Below are positions 6,322 through 14,110 of a stretch of 18,404 bases of DNA, one piece after another. Position 1 is the first letter of the stretch. Each line of letters begins with the position of its first letter. Origin of the DNA: Deltaproteobacteria bacterium (GTDB lineage: Bacteria > Desulfobacterota > Desulfobacteria > Desulfobacterales > JAUVGT01); assembly GCA_030593645.1 (NCBI GenBank), contig JAUVGT010000036.1:1-18404 (forward strand). The letters are read 5' to 3'. Under the pieces are notes generated by a model. The model did not search any database. It had not been told where the DNA came from and was given only the letters and a program-made list of their open reading frames with translations. The position numbers were made by a program, and so were the translations under genes.

Positions 6322-7917
6322 TTATTTCCAGTACGGATTAATAATATCTTCAAATATGGTTAATGCTGCTTCAGAACCATGTCCTGCTGCTGTGACAATC
6401 TGCTTGAACCCTCCGGTTACGTCACCGGCGGTATAGATTCCGGGGATGTTGGTCCTGTAAGCTTCATGTTTGATAAAACCGTCTTCGGTTAATTCCAACC
6501 CTGCTTTTTCGGCTAAATCTGTGGCCGGGTCGTATCCGATCGCGAGAAATACTCCATCAATTGTAACATTAGAAGTCTCCTTTGTCTGGTTATTATAAAG
6601 CGAAACGCTTTCGACCTGGTGTTTACCTTTTATCCCCTTGACCTCCGTGTTAAACAGGATCGGTATATTATTGTTTACCAGGTTTTTAACCAATACATCC
6701 TGGGCTTTTAAGTTGTCACGCCGGTGAATCAGGGTAACATCCACACCAATGTGATGCAGGTGCAGCGTCTCGGTTACGGCACTGTTTCCTCCCCCGACCA
6801 TGATGACTTTTTTGCCTTTAAATAACGGACCGTCACATGTACTGCAGTAACTGACCCCATGGCCCGATAGCCTTGATTCACCAGATACGCCTAAATGCCT
6901 GTGTTTTGCACCGGTTGCCATTAAAACAGTTTTGGTGAAGAACTTTCGGCGGCTGGTTTGTACGGTGATGGGTTCACCATGTGAAATGCTAACCACTGCC
7001 TCACCCTGGAAAATCTGTATGTATTCGAGGGCATGGGTGACCATAATGTCCACAAGGGTTTTACCACCGATCTGTTTCAAGCCGGGGTAGTTCTCCACTA
7101 CAGGTGTGGTTGCGATCTGGCCCCCAAGGGCATCCTTCTCAACAACAACGGATTTCAAACCGCTTCGGGCTGCGTATATACCGGCACTTAACCCTGCCGG
7201 TCCCCCGCCCACAATAACCAGATCTGTTTCAATTTCTTCCTCATCACTTTCGGGTATGAATATGGTTTGCTGTTCCATTTTTTCAAGAGACAGCATAAAT
7301 AGCTCTTCCTGCTGCGCGCCTTTTGCAATGAGTATATCATTGGCATAGGTTTGCGGGACGCTTTGCGCTGAATACTTTTCCGCAAGATCCGGGTTTGCCT
7401 GAATGTCAATGATTTCAAGGGAGATCAGTTCCGGTTTTTCCACCGCGGCCCTGAGCGTATTCATTGCCTGCTGCGGGCAATAGGGGCACGACGCACTGAC
7501 AAATACTTTGATATCTCTTTTCGTATCAATGTTTTCAATAACCTTCTGTGCCTGGACATTCATACCGCTTTTTCCCGCGCCAACCAGAAGCAGCGCTTCG
7601 AGGAAAATACGCCCTTCTTCACCCATGGGCGCGCCCAGCCAGTGAATATTGTAATGTTCAGGATCAAAGACCAGTGTGGGGGAAACTGTGATGTTCAGTT
7701 TCCCGGCCATTTCATGGTCCAGGTTATATTCCCTGAAGACAATCTTATCGGTCAGTTGCCTGAAAAATCGAACCGCCTGTCTGGCCGCATCAGTAAAAAC
7801 ATCGTTTTTGCCCGGTTGTGCGAACAGGTAAAGAGGGATCTCGGTATCAATGTTTTTGAACAGGTTGCTGATTTCTCTTTGCATTTCCAGGTCATCCATT
7901 TCTCTTGCTTCATTCAT
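6322..7917 (-). CDS. Thioredoxin reductase-like flavoprotein with N-terminal thioredoxin-fold domains (AhpF-like)
   Basis: This 531-residue protein is larger than plain thioredoxin reductase (about 310). Residues 1-115 look like a thioredoxin-fold repeat without CxxC; 116-215 form a second with the dithiol CPYC at 144-147. The rest is the reductase: FAD motif GGGPAG near 237, the second dithiol CSTC at 358-361, a nucleotide-binding GGGNSA, an HRRD segment that favours NADPH, and the C-terminal GIYTAGD FAD motif. The layout matches AhpF and glutaredoxin-like/TrxR fusions, in which electrons pass from NAD(P)H through FAD and CSTC to the N-terminal CPYC and on to a partner. No AhpC peroxiredoxin is adjacent, so the electron acceptor is open. 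The start has GGAG upstream, and only two bases separate it from the rubredoxin fusion gene. Confidence 0.9.
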   Translation of the reverse strand: MNEAREMDDLEMQREISNLFKNIDTEIPLYLFAQPGKNDVFTDAARQAVRFFRQLTDKIVFREYNLDHEMAGKLNITVSPTLVFDPEHYNIHWLGAPMGEEGRIFLEALLLVGAGKSGMNVQAQKVIENIDTKRDIKVFVSASCPYCPQQAMNTLRAAVEKPELISLEIIDIQANPDLAEKYSAQSVPQTYANDILIAKGAQQEELFMLSLEKMEQQTIFIPESDEEEIETDLVIVGGGPAGLSAGIYAARSGLKSVVVEKDALGGQIATTPVVENYPGLKQIGGKTLVDIMVTHALEYIQIFQGEAVVSISHGEPITVQTSRRKFFTKTVLMATGAKHRHLGVSGESRLSGHGVSYCSTCDGPLFKGKKVIMVGGGNSAVTETLHLHHIGVDVTLIHRRDNLKAQDVLVKNLVNNNIPILFNTEVKGIKGKHQVESVSLYNNQTKETSNVTIDGVFLAIGYDPATDLAEKAGLELTEDGFIKHEAYRTNIPGIYTAGDVTGGFKQIVTAAGHGSEAALTIFEDIINPYWK

Positions 7918-7919
7918 TT

Positions 7920-8558
7920 TTAATTCTCCTGTATTTCTTTAAAAACGAGCTTCCCGCCAAAAAAGCCGGCCAAACCCGCGGCTGCGAGCATAACCAAACC
8001 AATCAGGATAAGTATCCATTTTGTTTGATATGAAAAAATCGTATTAGAATTTATAAAGAGCCAGATCACCATAGTCCAGGACAGAATAGTCACAATAATA
8101 CCGCAGGTTATTTTTATAATAAACGGAAGGGTTAAAGCTCCTCTATATTTCATTTTCCATTCAATCAGCCCGGAAAACACAACAAACGGCATGGCGAGTG
8201 CGACAAAAACAAGATTATAAAAGGCGGCACTTCCAAATGTCGGCGCGCTGAATAGAACCGCTATAAAAAGGAAAATAACTGAAACAGGCAGCACACCGTT
8301 GGGAATATGCACGGAAACAGGATGGGCGTGATGTTTTAGAATTAACTGGAACAGTAAATTGGTTGAAAAACCGTTTCCTTTCTTTCCTTCATCATGCCTG
8401 ACGGCTGAACCGCTGACGGTTTTTGTGGTTTTGGTATCCAGGTTCGGGGAACCGATTTCGATAAATTTTGATTTATCAGCACCACAGACAGGACATGTGT
8501 CAGGCGGTTGATCACCATCGTGTATATATCCGCATACCGTACATTTCCACTGTTTCAT
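7920..8558 (-). CDS. Rubredoxin-domain membrane protein (rubredoxin plus DUF2231-like four-helix domain)
   Basis: In this 212-residue protein, residues 1-35 form a short rubredoxin-like iron site, with C6, C9, C22 and C25 in CTVCGY and CPVCGA. A polar linker to about residue 73 leads to about four membrane helices. The membrane part opens with HAHPVSVHIPNGVLP, which resembles the HPPLVHFPIALL signature of DUF2231-type membrane proteins thought to hold haem or take part in electron transfer. The protein therefore probably moves electrons between a cytoplasmic donor and the membrane. Its operon partners are citrate synthase (25 bases upstream) and the NAD(P)H-dependent dithiol flavoprotein (two bases downstream), the latter a candidate donor. 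GGAGG lies five bases before the ATG. Rubredoxin assignment is firm; the membrane family is tentative. Confidence 0.82.
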   Translation of the reverse strand: MKQWKCTVCGYIHDGDQPPDTCPVCGADKSKFIEIGSPNLDTKTTKTVSGSAVRHDEGKKGNGFSTNLLFQLILKHHAHPVSVHIPNGVLPVSVIFLFIAVLFSAPTFGSAAFYNLVFVALAMPFVVFSGLIEWKMKYRGALTLPFIIKITCGIIVTILSWTMVIWLFINSNTIFSYQTKWILILIGLVMLAAAGLAGFFGGKLVFKEIQEN

Positions 8559-8583
8559 AGGTCCTCCATTTCTTTAAGATTGC

Positions 8584-9762
8584 TTATCGATCATCCATTG
8601 GAACGAAACTACACTCTTCAGCGCCGCAGTAATCACCGATGTAATCCGATTCCGGGCGGTAAAGAGCCGGTTTATCGGCTGCACCGCCGAATTGTTCTTC
8701 AATCACATGGGCGGCCCATCCGGCAATTCTGGAGATTGCAAAGATTGGGGTAAAAAGATCCACCGGTATTCCCATGTAATAATACAATGACGCGCTGTAA
8801 AAATCCACATTCACATAAATATCTCTTCCCTTTTTTTCTCTGAAAGCTTCTTTGGCTTTATGTTCAAGGGATTTGGACAATTCATACCATTTGAGATTTC
8901 CCGTACGTTCCCCCATTTTTTTGGACATGGGTGCAAGTATAAGCGCGCGCGGATCATCGATCTGGTAGACCGCATGACCCAGCCCCATGATTACACCGCC
9001 GCTGTTTAAAATATTTTCAATATACTCATCAACTTTTTCCGCTGATTCGATATTTAGCAGCATTTCCATTACACGGGTATTTGCCCCGCCGTGCAATGCG
9101 CCGGAAAGGGAGCCCACGCCGGCAGCGGTTGCCGCGTACATATGGGCTTTGGTGGAAGCCACTTCTCTGGCCGCGAATGTGGAAGCGTTGAATGAGTGCT
9201 CGGCATGAAGAACCAGGCAGACATCAAAAAAACCGGTCCGTTCATCATCCGGTTTTTCCCCGGTCATCATATACAGGAAATTTGCTGCGTGGCCGAGATC
9301 CGGGCTCGGTTTTACGGGTTTCCGGTTGTTCCTGATGCGCTCCCATGCTGCTACGATTGTCGGTATTTTCGCGATAAGTTTCAAGGCGATTCGAAGGGCG
9401 GCTTCACGGGAGTACTCCCTGCTGTCAGGATCGTGATGGGCGAGCATGGAAATCGCGGCCTGAAGAATGTCCATGGGCAGGGCGTCCCTGGGCCTGGTTT
9501 CCAATGCGGATAACAGCTCCGGGGGGATACCCCTTTCATTTTTCAGATCAGAATCAATTTGCTTCAATTCTTTATCTTTGGGCAAACGTTCATAGAGCAG
9601 TAAAAAAACGAGTTCTTCAAAAGAAATTTTTCCGGCAAGATCTTTTGCCTGGTATCCCCTGTAAACCAGTTTGCCCCTTGCGCCGTCCACATCACTGATT
9701 TTAGTACTGGCGATAGTCACGCCCCTCAGGCCCGTATTTAAAATTGATTTCTCATTTTCCAT
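8584..9762 (-). CDS. gltA: Citrate synthase
   Basis: This 392-residue enzyme condenses oxaloacetate and acetyl-CoA to citrate in the cytoplasm. The three catalytic residues of the family are visible: H224 in LHGGAN, H263 in GLGHAVY and D320 in NVDFYS. The substrate-binding HAEHSFNASTFAAR segment and the DPRA motif are present too. Length fits the short prokaryotic type. A 2-methylcitrate synthase is a possible alternative, but no prpB or prpD gene is nearby. AAGGAG lies just before the ATG. It is the first gene of a three-gene minus-strand operon with the rubredoxin membrane protein and the thioredoxin-reductase-like flavoprotein, an unusual partnership. Upstream lie a near-consensus sigma-54 site and an overlapping extended -10. 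Confidence 0.95.
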   Translation of the reverse strand: MENEKSILNTGLRGVTIASTKISDVDGARGKLVYRGYQAKDLAGKISFEELVFLLLYERLPKDKELKQIDSDLKNERGIPPELLSALETRPRDALPMDILQAAISMLAHHDPDSREYSREAALRIALKLIAKIPTIVAAWERIRNNRKPVKPSPDLGHAANFLYMMTGEKPDDERTGFFDVCLVLHAEHSFNASTFAAREVASTKAHMYAATAAGVGSLSGALHGGANTRVMEMLLNIESAEKVDEYIENILNSGGVIMGLGHAVYQIDDPRALILAPMSKKMGERTGNLKWYELSKSLEHKAKEAFREKKGRDIYVNVDFYSASLYYYMGIPVDLFTPIFAISRIAGWAAHVIEEQFGGAADKPALYRPESDYIGDYCGAEECSFVPMDDR

Positions 9763-9807
9763 GGTATTCTCCTTGTTTATGGAGTCCGGTTGATTTTTTT
9801 ATCTATT

Positions 9808-9830
9808 TATTATATCAAGTTTCGTGCCAA
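9808..9830 (-). promoter_or_regulatory. gltA promoter: sigma-54-like site overlapping an extended -10
   Basis: Read on the minus strand, 9830-9814 is TTGGCACGAAACTTGAT. It matches the sigma-54 consensus YTGGCACGNNNNTTGCW at every fixed position except A instead of C in the -12 box. The same DNA also runs into TGATATAAT (9816-9808), an extended -10 for sigma-70 with no recognisable -35 hexamer. Either would start transcription some 30-45 bases before the gltA ATG. Which one is used cannot be decided from sequence; the missing -12 C weighs against sigma-54, while the perfect TTGGCACG weighs for it. Confidence 0.5.
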
Positions 9831-9841
9831 CCCAGAGTATA

Positions 9842-9864
9842 TTGGAGCTTTTTACGAGACCATC
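9842..9864 (+). repeat. Solo copy of the short dispersed motif
   Basis: TTGGAGCTTTTTACGAGACCATC matches the end motif of the repeat elements at 2041-2060, 17705-17724 (inverted) and 17894-17915. It lies directly upstream of the gltA promoter and within the gltA-nqrA divergent region. Confidence 0.65.
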
Positions 9865-9914
9865 AATATTTACATGTTGTATTGAATAATATAAACGAGA
9901 GAGACCGATGGGGA

Positions 9915-9923
9915 TGCTATAAT
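9915..9923 (+). promoter_or_regulatory. Extended -10 promoter, likely for the nqr operon
   Basis: TGCTATAAT at 9915-9923 is a perfect extended -10 element; no good -35 lies 16-18 bases upstream. Transcription would start near 9930, giving an approximately 240-base leader before nqrA. The 18-bp palindrome at 9942-9959 falls just downstream of this start site, where a bound protein would block transcription. Confidence 0.45.
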
Positions 9924-9941
9924 CGTCTCATATTTTTCTGA

Positions 9942-9959
9942 TGATACAGATCTGTATCA
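9942..9959. promoter_or_regulatory. Perfect 18-bp palindrome, candidate operator (copy 2)
   Basis: TGATACAGATCTGTATCA is its own reverse complement and shares TGATACA-N4-TGTATCA with the palindrome at 1792-1809; only the central bases differ. It sits just downstream of the extended -10 at 9915-9923, a typical repressor position, and upstream of nqrABCDEF. Two independent perfect dyads with identical outer seven bases make a chance origin unlikely. Confidence 0.6.
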
Positions 9960-10172
9960 AAATAGAATTTCTAATCATTGCATTCCGGACAGTAACTGGT
10001 ATCAAGATCCCATTATATTTAAATGTTTACACAATTTATCAGTTTATGGTATTTGGTTATTCATTAATTTTTTATACTGGCTCTTGTATTTACCGCAAAA
10101 TCAACGGTATGGTTATTGCAAATTAATGATTCCCCGTTTAACTATTCTATTTCCCTGTTGGGTATGATGTTT

Positions 10173-11519
10173 ATGATATCTGTGGATATAAAAAAAAGTT
10201 ATAAATTTAGGGTTAAAGGCTGCCCGACAACCACGCTTACGGAGCTGGAAAAACCCAAACGGGTGGCCATGCTGCCCGAAAAGATACCTGGAATTAAACC
10301 CAAACTGAAAATTAAAGTGGACGAGAAGGTAAAAATTGGAGATCCGCTTTTTTTCGATAAAAAAAACCCCAAACTTACATTTTTGTCGCCGGGCGCTGGG
10401 AAAATAAGTAATATTACATACGGGAAAAGACGAGTGATCAGGGAGATTGAAATACGTCTTGATGATCAAGAAACATTTGCGGAGTTTCCAACACTGACAC
10501 TAAGTGATCTGAAAACCATCACTCGTGAAGATCTTATCGATTCCATGCTCAACGGCGGAATGTGGCCGTACATCCGATCTCTTCCCTATCGAATGATTGC
10601 CGATCCAAATGACTTCCCCAAAAATATCATTGTAACTATTGAAAACAACGAACCGTTTCATCCGAATCCGGACGTATACCTTATACCGAATCTTGAATAT
10701 TTTAAGATGGGTATGGAAATACTCAAAAAACTTGCGGAACATTCAGTGGTTGGTTCCGATTTAAGTCATCCACTGATCCGGGAACAATTAAAAAATACAG
10801 TCACCCATCACTATTCAGGATACTATCCCGCAGAAGACCCGGGAGTCATGCTCTATCATATTAAGACGTCTGACACCCAAAATTTAGCCTGGTATATCAG
10901 CGGGCAGGATGTCATCCAGATAGGTAAATTTTTTAAACATGGCCGATATCCCATAGAGAGGATTGTAACTCTGGGGGGCAGCCTGGCGATAGAGAAAAAA
11001 CATTTTAAGACCCGAATCGGTCTGCCTGTAAAACTTCTCACGGAGGGTAGAGTTCAAAGCAATGAATTTATAAGGTATATTGCGGGGGGGGTCTTCAGGG
11101 GGTATTCAGTCGTAAAAGACAGCTATCTTGGTTTTTATGAAACAGCATTAAATCTTTTATCCGAAGAAGAAAAAGAAGAGACGTTCGGTTTTCTGAGATT
11201 TGGTTATTCAAGACCCAGTTTCTCAAAAACGTTTTTATCGTCCATGAATCAGTCTGAGCTCAAATATGATTGCGGTCTGCACGGTGAAGAACGGGCGTGT
11301 GTGAATTGCGGATATTGCGCCAAAGTATGTCCCGTGGATATACTTCCACAATTTACTTTAAAATGTATTGTCGCGGATGAAGTGGAAGAGGCTTTGTCCC
11401 ATGGGTTGCTTGATTGCGTGGAATGCGGAATTTGCTCATATACATGCCCATCAAAAATTGAACTATGCTCCGTTTTTAGAAAAGCAAAAATGGAATATTA
11501 CAAAGAGATCAATTCATGA
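10173..11519 (+). CDS. nqrA: Na+-translocating NADH:quinone oxidoreductase subunit A, with two intact [4Fe-4S] motifs
   Basis: NqrA is the peripheral cytoplasmic subunit linked to quinone binding in the Nqr complex. ATG at 10173 (MISVDIKK) aligns with the start of known NqrA and gives 448 residues, close to the usual 446; ATG at 10164 or TTG at 10116 are alternatives, and no strong ribosome binding site separates them. Typical segments include KIPGIKPKLKIKVDEKVKIGD and FFDKKNPKLTFLSPGAGKI. The C-terminus has two complete ferredoxin motifs: C376, C379, C382, C386 and C415, C418, C421, C425, each followed by proline. In Vibrio-type NqrA these cysteines are largely lost, whereas the related RnfC keeps them. 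The other five subunits identify the complex as Nqr, not Rnf. The stop codon overlaps the nqrB start (ATGA). Confidence 0.93.
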   Translation: MISVDIKKSYKFRVKGCPTTTLTELEKPKRVAMLPEKIPGIKPKLKIKVDEKVKIGDPLFFDKKNPKLTFLSPGAGKISNITYGKRRVIREIEIRLDDQETFAEFPTLTLSDLKTITREDLIDSMLNGGMWPYIRSLPYRMIADPNDFPKNIIVTIENNEPFHPNPDVYLIPNLEYFKMGMEILKKLAEHSVVGSDLSHPLIREQLKNTVTHHYSGYYPAEDPGVMLYHIKTSDTQNLAWYISGQDVIQIGKFFKHGRYPIERIVTLGGSLAIEKKHFKTRIGLPVKLLTEGRVQSNEFIRYIAGGVFRGYSVVKDSYLGFYETALNLLSEEEKEETFGFLRFGYSRPSFSKTFLSSMNQSELKYDCGLHGEERACVNCGYCAKVCPVDILPQFTLKCIVADEVEEALSHGLLDCVECGICSYTCPSKIELCSVFRKAKMEYYKEINS

Positions 11520-12700
11520 AATTCATTAAAGCAATATGCGACAAACAGCGGCCAAACTTTTCAAAAGGGGGGAAATTTGAAAAACTGGCACCGCTGTTTA
11601 ATGCCACTGAAACTTTTTTCTTTATTCCCGGGGATACGACTCAAAATGATACTCATATTCGCGACAGCCTTGATTTAAAGCGGTTTATGAGTTTCGTGAT
11701 CATCGCACTGATGCCATCATTTCTTTTTGGGATATATAATGCCGGATACCAGTCAAATCTGGCTTCAGGTCTGAATGCCGAATTTATACCGGCGACAATC
11801 AGAGGACTTAAAATTGTGATCCCCCTTGTCATTGTTTCATACAGTGTGGGTTTTTTCTGGGAAATACTTTTTGCCTCGATACGGAAACATCCGATCAGTG
11901 AGGGATTCCTCGTTACGGGTCTTTTGTTTCCGATGACCCTTCCTCCTACACTGCCGTTGTGGCAGGCTGCCGTGGGGATTTCTTTTGGTGTGGTCATCGG
12001 CAAAGAAATTTTTGGAGGAACCGGAAGAAACATATTAAATCCGGCTTTAACCGCGAGGGCGTTTGTGTTTTTCGCGTACGCGGAACAAATGTCCGGCGAC
12101 AAAATATGGACCGTTGTCAAGGGTACATCGGACCAGGTGGCAGATGCTGTCAGCGGAGCGACACCTTTGGCCGTTACCACACTTGCCCGGTTTGGCAGGG
12201 ACGTGGAAGCCCTTTTGAATGAGTCAGGATATCCATTATTAAAATTATTTTTAGGTTACTATCCGGGCAGCATCGGCGCCACATCCGTTCTGGCCTGTCT
12301 ACTTGGAGCCGTTTTTCTTGTCGCAACAGGGATAGCCAGTTACAGAATTATGATTGGCGGGATTGCAGGTGTATGTATCACCGGCCTGGTATTGAACCTT
12401 TTTGCGTCCGATTCTTCACTTGCCTGGTTTTCATTAAATCCATTATATCATCTTGTCATGGGCGGCTTTGCGTTTGGTATTGTGTTTATGGCCACCGATC
12501 CGGTTTCCGCTCCCGGAATGGATAAATCCAAATGGATATACGGTTTTTTAATCGGCATGCTGACAGTGATGATCCGTGTGTTCAACCCGGCATTTCCGGA
12601 AGGCGTCATGCTGGCCATTTTATTTATGAATCTGTTTTCGCCGCTTCTTGATTATTTTGAAATTAAAACCCGGTTAAAAAGAAGGATCAGTAATGTTTAA
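11516..12700 (+). CDS. nqrB: Na+-translocating NADH:quinone oxidoreductase subunit B
   Basis: This 394-residue integral membrane subunit has about ten hydrophobic segments. It carries covalently bound FMN on a threonine in the SGAT motif (T216, in DAVSGATPLA) and, from family knowledge, binds riboflavin and forms much of the sodium path. The GRNILNPALTARAFVFFAY region and FMATDPVSAP near the C-terminus are characteristic of NqrB/RnfD. The start codon overlaps the nqrA stop by four bases, and its 3' end overlaps nqrC by eight, pointing to translational coupling in a single nqr transcript. Length is slightly below the Vibrio protein (about 412), with no missing core motif visible. Confidence 0.95.
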   Translation: MKFIKAICDKQRPNFSKGGKFEKLAPLFNATETFFFIPGDTTQNDTHIRDSLDLKRFMSFVIIALMPSFLFGIYNAGYQSNLASGLNAEFIPATIRGLKIVIPLVIVSYSVGFFWEILFASIRKHPISEGFLVTGLLFPMTLPPTLPLWQAAVGISFGVVIGKEIFGGTGRNILNPALTARAFVFFAYAEQMSGDKIWTVVKGTSDQVADAVSGATPLAVTTLARFGRDVEALLNESGYPLLKLFLGYYPGSIGATSVLACLLGAVFLVATGIASYRIMIGGIAGVCITGLVLNLFASDSSLAWFSLNPLYHLVMGGFAFGIVFMATDPVSAPGMDKSKWIYGFLIGMLTVMIRVFNPAFPEGVMLAILFMNLFSPLLDYFEIKTRLKRRISNV

Positions 12701-13430
12701 GCGGTTTCAATCCATCATATTCGCTCTAATTACGGCATTTGTCTGCAGCCTGCTGCTTACAGGAGCCTACCAGGGATTGAAGCCGTTGAAAATACAAAAC
12801 ATGGCTGCGGACAGGCAGCTCAACGTTTTGAAATCTGTGAACATGGTCGATGAAAATATCCGGTATACAGTTGATGAGATAAAAAAAATTTATGAAAATA
12901 GTATTGAACGCCTGTGGATAAACCGGGAAGGCAGGATAATAAATGATAATGAAAAAAAACCTCAGGACATGCCCATTTTTCTTTACATGGAAAACGGACA
13001 GCTGAAGGGGTATGTGATTCCAATCAACACGAGAGGTTTGTGGGGGAAGATCCATGCTTATCTTGCTTTTGAGAAAGACGGATCTACTATTAAGGGCTTT
13101 ACAGTATTCAAGCACTCAGAAACACCGGGTTTGGGCGGAGAAATCGAACAGGCCTGGTTCAGGAAAAATTTTATCGGAAAAAAAATAGTAAATCCGAAAG
13201 GTAAATTTGCTTCTATTTCAATTGCAAAAGGAAAAGTAGGAGAATCTATACCTGAAGACAGACGCCTGAACTACGTGGACGGTATAAGTGGTGCAACTCT
13301 TACCGGAAGGTTTTTAACAGCAGGTTTCCGTGAGATACTATCTGATTATGAATCTGTTTCCATTCATTTCAGAAATAATAGCATCAGGCTTCCAGGAATG
13401 GGTTCCGGTATACCTGTAAAAACTAAATGA
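12693..13430 (+). CDS. nqrC: Na+-translocating NADH:quinone oxidoreductase subunit C
   Basis: This 245-residue subunit has one N-terminal membrane helix (about 7-27) and a periplasmic FMN domain. The flavin attachment motif SGATLT is present, with the acceptor threonine at about residue 202 (DGISGATLTGRF). HSETPGLGGEIEQAWFRKNFIGK is the conserved NqrC/RnfG segment. Electrons pass through this FMN between the NqrD/E iron site and NqrB. AAGGA precedes the start, which overlaps the end of nqrB; the stop codon overlaps an ATG at 13427 that is not the likely nqrD start. Attachment of the flavin needs an ApbE transferase, not encoded here. Confidence 0.94.
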   Translation: MFKRFQSIIFALITAFVCSLLLTGAYQGLKPLKIQNMAADRQLNVLKSVNMVDENIRYTVDEIKKIYENSIERLWINREGRIINDNEKKPQDMPIFLYMENGQLKGYVIPINTRGLWGKIHAYLAFEKDGSTIKGFTVFKHSETPGLGGEIEQAWFRKNFIGKKIVNPKGKFASISIAKGKVGESIPEDRRLNYVDGISGATLTGRFLTAGFREILSDYESVSIHFRNNSIRLPGMGSGIPVKTK

Positions 13431-13489
13431 GGTGTGGAAAGCCCCACGTTTTCGTGGTTAAAAGAACCAATCAAATCAGGTCAACGATT

Positions 13490-14107
13490 ATGAAACTAAC
13501 AAGAACAAAACATTATAAAGCATTTGCAAGCCCTTTACTTCAAAACAATCCTATTTCGATCCAGTCTTTGGGAATCTGTTCGGCATTGGCCGTAACCGTA
13601 CAGTTGAAAACCGCATCGGTTATGGCGATTTCGCTCACCCTGGTGCTTGCTTTTTCAAACCTGATTATTTCATTGATGAGAAATCATATCCCCAGAAATA
13701 TTCGTATGATTGTTGAATTGTGTGTGATTGCCACCCTTGTTATTCTGGCAGATGAAATATTAAAAGCTTTTTTTTATGACATCAGCAAGCAGCTATCCGT
13801 TTTTGTGGGGCTCATCATTACCAACTGTATCGTTATGGGGCGCGCGGAAACCTATGCTCTGGGTAACCCGCCGGGTATGTCATTTCTCGACGGGCTCGGA
13901 AACGGGGCAGGGTATGGTTCCATACTTATCGCAGTGGCATTTATCAGGGAATTTCTCGGGGCAGGAAAATTATTCGGTTATCAGATCATCCCGAATTTAT
14001 TTTATAACATGGGATATGAAAATATGGGATTTATGCAGCTCGCTCCAGCGGCATTCATTATCATCGGTCTTTTGGTATGGCTCCAGAAATCATTGGAAAA
14101 AGAATAA
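13490..14107 (+). CDS. nqrD: Na+-translocating NADH:quinone oxidoreductase subunit D
   Basis: This membrane subunit has about six helices. The ATG at 13490 gives 205 residues and MKLTRTKHYKAFASPLLQNNPI aligns exactly with the N-terminus of known NqrD; an in-frame ATG at 13427 overlapping the nqrC stop would add 21 residues unlike the family. The cysteines that hold the intramembrane iron-sulfur centre with NqrE are present as C30 (LGICSALAV) and C113 (LIITNCIVMGRAE). RNHIP, YDISKQLSVFVG and GNGAGYGS are characteristic. Only three bases separate it from nqrE. If 13490 is right, nqrC and nqrD are 59 bases apart, the loosest junction of the first five genes. Confidence 0.93.
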   Translation: MKLTRTKHYKAFASPLLQNNPISIQSLGICSALAVTVQLKTASVMAISLTLVLAFSNLIISLMRNHIPRNIRMIVELCVIATLVILADEILKAFFYDISKQLSVFVGLIITNCIVMGRAETYALGNPPGMSFLDGLGNGAGYGSILIAVAFIREFLGAGKLFGYQIIPNLFYNMGYENMGFMQLAPAAFIIIGLLVWLQKSLEKE

Positions 14108-14110
14108 AAT

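Larger units (their letters stand above)
9763..10172. other. Divergent intergenic region between gltA and nqrA
   Basis: This 410-base gap contains the gltA promoter region (9808-9830), a solo dispersed motif (9842-9864), an extended -10 at 9915-9923 and an 18-bp palindrome at 9942-9959. The remaining 200 bases before nqrA are AT-rich and hold no element I can name. A 61-codon open frame beginning at 9941 in the palindrome is probably spurious. Confidence 0.7.

Noticed and set aside
9941..10126. 61-codon hydrophobic open frame ahead of nqrA
   Set aside because: It starts inside the palindrome, has no ribosome binding site, and lies in AT-rich leader DNA.
13427..13489. Upstream ATG of nqrD overlapping the nqrC stop codon
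   Set aside because: The 21 extra residues do not resemble any NqrD; ATG at 13490 aligns with the family start.
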